A DNA stretch of 29,327 nucleotides. Origin: an uncultured Fretibacterium sp. Lineage in GTDB: Bacteria > Synergistota > Synergistia > Synergistales > Aminobacteriaceae. The DNA is taken from positions 1-29,327 of the forward strand of contig CALEPX010000068.1 in NCBI GenBank assembly GCA_937911045.1. The letters run 5' to 3'. How positions within the stretch are numbered: the first letter of the stretch is position 1; the number at the start of each line of letters is the position of its first letter. The notes below the pieces were generated by a model that was not told where the DNA came from, did not search any database, and worked only from the letters and a program-made list of their open reading frames with translations. The translations under genes and the position numbers were made by a program. Below, one piece after another: positions 25,018-29,327 of the stretch.

Positions 25018-25628
25018 CTCTTTATGGATGGCTAATGCGGATCCTAGCGTTATGGTTAATGATGACATTAATAATGTCATTGATAAACTTGACCAGTACA
25101 AAGATGTTGATTTCGTATTTGGTGGGTTGCCTTGCCAAGGCTTTTCAGTCGCCGGCAAGATGAATCCGGATGATGAACAAAGTAAACTGATTTTCACATT
25201 CCTTGATGTTGTGGAAATAGTCCGTCCCAAAGTATTTGTTATGGAAAATGTGAAAGCCCTTGGAAAACGGAAAACTTGAAAAATGGGAAGCAGTACGCCG
25301 TAAGTACTTGAACCGAGTATTCTCGTTAGGCTATAACTGTGTTCCATTATTTTGAACGCAACCGATTACGCTGTTTCACAGAAAAGTGAGCGCGTGTTTT
25401 TTATTGGCATTCGTGACAATCAGGATCCTTTCTTTGAATACTACATGAAAAACATTCTTGCACAGCAGAAAAACAAGGCACCAATTATTCGAGATCTCTT
25501 GCACTCTTTGGGCAAAGCCGGAACAGAGAGAAAACCTAACACTTGTACAGCTAAGATTACTTTTGCCACAAGCCCTGTCATGAGAAAATCTCCATACGCA
25601 TGAATGTATTTTAATGGTCAAGGTCGTC
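25018..25628 (+). pseudogene. DNA (cytosine-5) methyltransferase remnant
   Basis: Motif IV is GGLPCQGFSVAGK with the catalytic Cys codon at 25133-25135 (Leu replaces the first Pro of the usual GGPPCQ). Motif VI is FVMENVKALG and motif VIII is NATDYAVSQKSERVFFIGI, with Ser where Arg is common. The frame breaks at a 7-bp tandem duplication (GGAAAAC at 25262-25268 and 25269-25275), again by a missing T near 25346-25353, and at a TGA (25601-25603) in a place where SPYAGMYFNGQGRP would be expected. Motif I (the SAM loop) is missing on the left and the target-recognition domain and motifs IX-X on the right. The intact enzyme would make 5-methylcytosine, often with a restriction partner. Confidence 0.85.
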
Positions 25629-26146
25629 CTACACTATCCACATATACAAGCATACGTCCCTTTGAATCAGCGATATTTCTACCAAATGCGATGGAGTTAG
25701 AATTAATGGCGAATACTAAATCTACATCAGATATTTTAGCTCTCCTCATTCTTATCCATTTTAGCAAATCATTCCCAAATCGTATAAGTAGCGCACTTGC
25801 TGCCGTATAAAAAGCAAGTGCGTTAAAAATCCAGAAAAGCAAAGCATATATTGGATTGCTAGCTTCTGGCAAGCTATAAAAAACATCGCTATTGCCACGA
25901 CCATAAAACATAATTCCCACATCTATTACAGGACTCATAACAATATATGTGATGTAAAATGCTGTTGAAACATTTTCGCTAAAGTAAAAGTGCGCGCACA
26001 TTCCAACGACAAAATATAACAACAAATATAATTTTCAATAGTTCTATGGTTTCCTGTGGATGTTCTGCTATACATATTACTAACCACATAAAAACAACTA
26101 ACAAAATAATGCATATAAATGCCATAGAAATAAAACTAGCTTCCAT
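25618..26146 (-). pseudogene. Four-helix membrane protein with a nucleotide-binding-like tail, truncated
   Basis: From ATG 26146 the protein starts MEASFISMAFICIILLVVFM and has about four hydrophobic helices, the last being ALLFWIFNALAFYTAASALL. After a basic stretch (KWIRMRRAK) follows VDLVFAINSNSIAFGRNIAD, which looks like the start of a Rossmann or TrkA-N/RCK-type domain. One extra base near 26,003 (T-run) breaks the frame. The C-terminus is lost at about 25,620, where the DNA becomes antisense to the methyltransferase. Channels gated by a nucleotide ligand occur as effectors in defence systems, but the family here is not certain. Confidence 0.6.
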
Positions 26147-26189
26147 TAAATTGTAACTTCCTAATGTATATAATTAAATTTTGTAAAGG

Positions 26190-26720
26190 AGGGAAGTAAA
26201 TCAGAGATTTTTTCTTCAACCAATGCCAAAAATGTTCTATTGGATTTAGTTCGGGTGAATATGGTGGCAAAAACATTACCTTCACATTGTGTTTTTCTGC
26301 AATTTTATAAAGACGTTGTTTGCGATGAAACGATGCATTCCATTATGACTACAGCCTCTTCACCCGGTAATGGAATAAGATGCTCTTTAAACCATTGTTC
26401 GAAAAACTCACTCGTCATCATTCCTTTGTACTGCATTGGAGCTATAATTTTCTTCCCAATCTGTGCGGCTACTATATTCGTTCGCTAAAATTTACGGCGG
26501 GAAATTTTAGCAACCACTTTAATGCCTTGAGGAGCACGCGCATACTTTCTTGAGAAACTTCGCTCTATTCCGGTTTCATCAACATATACTAATTTATTGT
26601 TGTGAACTTCAGCAAGTTTATCAAGATATTCTTTTACTTTTTGAGCGTCTTGTTCATAATAATGGGGCGTCTTTTTTCGCGTGATTTTTAACCGCTTTAG
26701 TGCTTTACGTACAAAGCAAT
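26190..26720 (-). mobile_element. IS630-type transposase remnant
   Basis: Reading right to left: RKALKRLKITRKKTPHYYEQ, KLVYVDETGIERSFSRKYAR (first catalytic Asp in VDET), KIIAPMQYKGMMTSEFF, and VMFLPPYSPELNPIEHFWHW with the last catalytic Glu. These are marks of the IS630/Tc1-mariner DDE group. Lesions: a TAG after ISRRKF near 26,487, an added T in the T-run near 26,410, and loss of two bases where MDNASFHRK should be, which destroys the second catalytic Asp. The N-terminal DNA-binding part is absent, cut at about 26,715. I see no terminal inverted repeats. Confidence 0.85.
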
Positions 26721-27653
26721 AGCTAATTTAGGATCATTATTTGACATAATTCCATTCATTTTGTAATATCCAAGTGCATTCTGAGCTGGAGGATAGTTTA
26801 AGTTTGCTGCAGATTGATAAAGTTTTATTGCATTGGCAAAATCATTTGTATTCTCGGCAAAATTTGCTAAACGGTAGATAGCAGGTGCAAAATACATGTT
26901 TGCGGCTTTAGTATAACAATCTATAGCAAGTTGATGCATCTCTTTTCTAGCCTCTTCAGCATTTTTTTGGGAAATTGTCTTCTCTATTCCGTAATTATAT
27001 ACAAGAGATAAATCCCTTTCACACTGTTCGTATACATCTCCTAAATTATAAAGTGCACCAGGATTATCAGCTACTGCTGATTGCTTATAAAAGAAAAAAG
27101 CCTGTTGTTGATTAACTAACAATGATTCTGATCCAAATTCGTAACGTAATCCCATAGCATTCATTGCTATTGTATCTCCTTTTTCCGCTTCCTCCTTTAA
27201 TGGCTCATCACTAATTTTGCCATTTAAGGGTTTACTCTGTAAAAATTTTGAAATAAGCTTTTCTATTGATGCATCAAAATATTCGTTATTTGCATTAATA
27301 CCATTCATATTTCGAAGCTCATCTATATCCTCTGGTAGAGTTTCGGGGAATATGAAATTACGCATCATTATGGGAATTACATTTTTTTCAGCTCTAGTGC
27401 ACGAGCTATTTCTAATCTTACCCAATCATTAGGATCAATACATCGATTTAGACCATGAGGAGGCAATACAACCAATACATCGATACATTCAGCTATCTTT
27501 TCAAATAGAGCTTTATTAAAAGCACCTGAACGTAGAGATTCAACATCAAAAAACACTTTAAATCCGCGCTTTCAGTTTATTCTCTAGCAAACGAGCCAAA
27601 TCTTCGCTACCATCGCGTCGATAACTAATAAAAATTTGATATTTATTTTGCAT
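26697..27653 (-). pseudogene. TIR domain protein with Sel1 repeats, two frameshifts
   Basis: ATG 27653 (AAGGAG nine bases upstream) starts MQNKYQIFISYRRDGSEDLA, a TIR first strand and box. After a 2-base slip near 27,566-27,570 the domain continues FKVFFDVESLRSGAFNKALF, then IDVLVVLPPHG and NDWVRLEIARALE, whose Glu (about residue 82) is the NADase catalytic residue. A second slip in a T7 run (27382-27388) leads to NVIPIMMRNFIFPETLP and then Sel1-type repeats such as AMNAMGLRYEFG, GALYNLGDVYEQ, APAIYRLANFAEN and PPAQNALGYYKMNG. The C-terminus is cut by the IS630 remnant. TIR domains of this type degrade NAD+ in bacterial immunity. It lies 50 bp after the patatin gene. Confidence 0.85.
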
Positions 27654-27702
27654 AATTTACTACTCCTTAAAATAAAATTACGCTATAAAAACACTGCAAT
27701 AC

Positions 27703-28539
27703 TTAACACACAAATTCAGTTATTGCTCGCGCATCATATATCGCATCATTGTATAGGTTTTGTAGTATCGTTTTATCTTTTTGAAGCATACTCATATTAT
27801 ATATAGTTTTTGGTGAAATAATTAGTACTCTACCATCTTTAGCATATTTCATCGCTATTTTTAATTTTATCATATACAGCGCGTTACGATGTCTTACTAG
27901 TTCAGCAATTTTTGGAAATTCTTTTTGGATAAAGTATGAGAATAATTTTCCTCTTATACTATCACGATATAGAGCATTAGGTTTGGTTAAAATCACAACT
28001 AAACGCTCGCATCCATCGTTCATTGCCTTCTCTATAGGAATAGGATCGCTAATACCTCCATCATAATAAGGTTCGCCATTGATGATATAAGGACGATTTA
28101 CGATTGGAATACTGCATGATGCCTTAATGACGTCATAACAATCCTGCTGCAAATCTTTATCTGTAAAATAAACCGTTTTTCCTGTTTTTGCAGACGTTGC
28201 TACAATACGCAAAGGAATACCGGAGCTTATAACGGCAGAATAGTCTAATGGCCTTTCGCCATCCGCATTATATAGTGTACTATAAATATAATCCATATCC
28301 AAATAAGAGCCTTTATGTAGAAAATTTTCCAGACTCATATATTGTTTTCGAAAGGAATATTCAAGAAAATAATGATAGTTACGTCCACGTTGTTTAGCTG
28401 CATACGATATTACGTTTGCGCTTCTAGCAGAAACACCGATGCAATAGTCAAATTTAATGTTTTGATCTAAACAATAATCTAAAACACCAGCTCCATATAT
28501 CCCACGAAGTCCTCCTCCCACATCAATCACACCTAGCAT
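27703..28539 (-). CDS. Patatin-like phospholipase with altered nucleophile elbow
   Basis: A 278-residue frame of the patatin/RssA (YjjU-like) family. The oxyanion loop GGGLRG (8-13) and the DGG of the catalytic dyad (Asp160, in EPYYDGGISDPIP) are intact. The nucleophile elbow reads IGVSARSANV with Ser37, so the usual GxSxG has Arg39 in place of Gly, which should clash in the tight turn. GGAG lies five bases before ATG. Patatins cut acyl chains from membrane lipids; some act as effectors in CBASS. With the TIR-Sel1 gene 50 bp downstream on the same strand it may form a two-gene unit. The frame is complete, but the elbow change suggests loss of activity. Confidence 0.85.
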   Translation of the reverse strand: MLGVIDVGGGLRGIYGAGVLDYCLDQNIKFDYCIGVSARSANVISYAAKQRGRNYHYFLEYSFRKQYMSLENFLHKGSYLDMDYIYSTLYNADGERPLDYSAVISSGIPLRIVATSAKTGKTVYFTDKDLQQDCYDVIKASCSIPIVNRPYIINGEPYYDGGISDPIPIEKAMNDGCERLVVILTKPNALYRDSIRGKLFSYFIQKEFPKIAELVRHRNALYMIKLKIAMKYAKDGRVLIISPKTIYNMSMLQKDKTILQNLYNDAIYDARAITEFVC

Positions 28540-28584
28540 AATTTCTCCAAATTACTGTAAGTTATTCTTTACTCTAATTTTTAA

Positions 28585-28607
28585 TAACAAAATCAAATTT
28601 TTTGTTA
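28585..28607. repeat. AT-rich inverted repeat upstream of the patatin gene
   Basis: TAACAAAA (28585-28592) and TTTTGTTA (28600-28607), a perfect 8-bp inverted repeat with a 7-base loop, in the gap before the patatin start. It could be an operator or a weak hairpin. Confidence 0.4.
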
Positions 28608-28627
28608 CGCATGTTATCATTTCCACT

Positions 28628-28786
28628 TTAACAGAGAATATTCTCGACATATTCAAAATCATCACAGTTAATGTGTTGAAGCCATTTTGATAATTCAGGT
28701 GTCGACTGTATAAGCTCAAGATATATTTCAATGCTTGAAATTTTTATCCCATGTCTACAATGAATTAAATTAATACCATATTTACA
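28628..28786 (-). pseudogene. C-terminal fragment of an unknown gene upstream of patatin
   Basis: A 52-codon open stretch ending at TAA 28628-28630: KYGINLIHCRHGIKISSIEI, YLELIQSTPELSKWL and CDDFEYVENILC. It has real-protein composition and no start codon with a ribosome binding site. It ends 88 bp before the patatin gene on the same strand, so it might have been a partner gene. Family not recognised. Confidence 0.4.
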
Positions 28787-28972
28787 TTACTTCCCATGCT
28801 AAACATATTGTTAAGATGTATTAGTATTCTCATGTGTATACTCTCTCTTCAACAGGCAATACACCTCTCGCAAGGAGTTACGAGAAAAACAACTTTCTTC
28901 AAATCGTACCCCCGTGTGAAAGATTTTTGCCTGCGTGAATTTCTGCGTGCGCGTAAGTCCTGAACTTATTTA
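28787..28972. other. Gene-free segment
   Basis: Part of the 788-bp stretch at the right end without an intact gene. I see no tRNA, CRISPR repeat or recognised insertion-sequence end here, only short runs of T and A and the repeated GCGTG words at about 28,930-28,950. Confidence 0.3.
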
Positions 28973-29107
28973 CTAAAAGAATTCAGTACATTTGTAATTT
29001 TTTGCATTAGTAAAGCTTTCTATTTCAATTTTTTCAAATTTTTCATATGCCGTTTTGAAAACTTCATATACATTCTTTCTATTATCTTCATTAGAGAAGA
29101 CCAAAAA
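28973..29107 (-). pseudogene. C-terminal fragment of an unknown gene at the right end
   Basis: A 44-codon open stretch ending at TAG 28973-28975: FLVFSNEDNRKNVYEVFKTA, YEKFEKIEIESFTNAK and YKCTEFF. The frame upstream appears to continue with a shift (LKHKEKFDGFKDEI, up to about 29,160), consistent with one more frameshifted gene. Lys/Glu-rich and soluble. Family not recognised. Confidence 0.35.
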
Positions 29108-29177
29108 CCTTAAATTTCATCTTTGAAACCATCAAACTTTTCTTTGTGCTTTAAGTTCGTTGGTCGTTCTTACCTCA

Positions 29178-29190
29178 GTCCCACGGGGAC
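29178..29190. repeat. Small GC hairpin GTCCC-ACG-GGGAC
   Basis: A 5-bp stem with a three-base loop, the only GC-rich spot in the AT-rich right end. No T-run follows, so it is not a convincing terminator. Confidence 0.3.
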
Positions 29191-29327
29191 GGAAGTAAAT
29201 GCGATTCTTTCACGACATTGTGTTTATTATGCAACTTTTACAACTTTTACCATCACGATGATAGAGATTAAACCTAAGTTCCTTTCAAAAGTGACACTAC
29301 ATTACCCCATCAGTATTCCAGCGGTAT

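Noticed and set aside
24757..25347. A single 196-codon minus-strand gene
   Set aside because: Its upstream two thirds are antisense to clear methyltransferase motifs; only the part after about 25,015 looks coding on the minus strand.
20427..25603. TGA recoded as a sense codon
   Set aside because: Three genes have TGA at sense positions, but the replaced residues differ (apparently Trp, Cys and Gly), and TGA ends normal genes here such as the AraC-type regulator. Ordinary nonsense mutation explains it.
19602..29327. All lesions being sequencing errors
   Set aside because: Some are in homopolymers, but others are a 7-bp duplication, a large internal deletion, substitutions in catalytic motifs and gene-gene joins, and the left 19.4 kb has none.
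28540..29327. CRISPR array or tRNA in the right-end gap
   Set aside because: No regularly spaced repeat and no cloverleaf-like sequence could be found; only one small GC hairpin.

Overview
The window falls into two unlike halves. From about 1 to 19,390 it is a compact stretch of intact genes. From about 19,600 to the right end it is a lower-GC stretch of broken, truncated and joined gene remnants. The host looks like an anaerobic, sugar-using gut or rumen bacterium. Two exported proteins (the FMN-binding/rhodanese protein and the sugar-binding protein) have Sec signal peptides without a lipobox cysteine, which hints at a diderm with a periplasm. Synergistota or a diderm Firmicute is my guess, held with low confidence; no rRNA or tRNA gene is visible to settle it.

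Left half. After the 3' end of an unknown gene come a glyoxalase-family protein, an exported fusion of an FMN-binding (covalent flavin) domain with a rhodanese domain, and a UDP-glucose 6-dehydrogenase. A strong hairpin at 3329-3375 closes that block from both sides. Next is an L-ascorbate use locus: ulaE and a beta-propeller-like protein on the minus strand, divergent from a plus-strand run of ulaG (lactonase), ulaC-ulaA-ulaB (PTS EIIA, EIIC, EIIB), a HAD phosphatase, a DUF3592 membrane protein and ulaF. The decarboxylase UlaD is not in the window. A P1-family (S58) peptidase follows and overlaps, tail to tail, an alpha-galactoside operon on the minus strand: ATPase (msmK type), binding protein, two permeases and a GH36 alpha-galactosidase. 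A divergent AraC-type regulator sits upstream, with a TAGCAT-based inverted repeat in the shared promoter region.

Right half. Nearly every gene here is damaged, yet each can be read through its lesions: a GyrI-like protein with one TGA at a Trp position, a wecB-type epimerase with about 170 codons deleted plus one TGA, a STAND NTPase with an N-terminal restriction-like nuclease domain (Avs-like) with several frameshifts and a Tyr at the Walker B aspartate, a C5 DNA methyltransferase with a 7-bp tandem duplication, a membrane protein with a nucleotide-binding-like tail, an IS630-type transposase that has lost its second catalytic Asp codon, a TIR-Sel1 repeat protein with two frameshifts, and a patatin with Gly to Arg in the nucleophile elbow. 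I read this as the remains of a defence island. The left 19.4 kb shows no frameshift, so general sequencing error is an unlikely cause.

Most interesting points: the exported flavin/rhodanese fusion, the propeller protein tied to ascorbate genes, and the patatin plus TIR-Sel1 (perhaps plus channel-like protein) cluster. The last may represent an uncharacterised multi-effector defence system whose intact relatives could be sought elsewhere.
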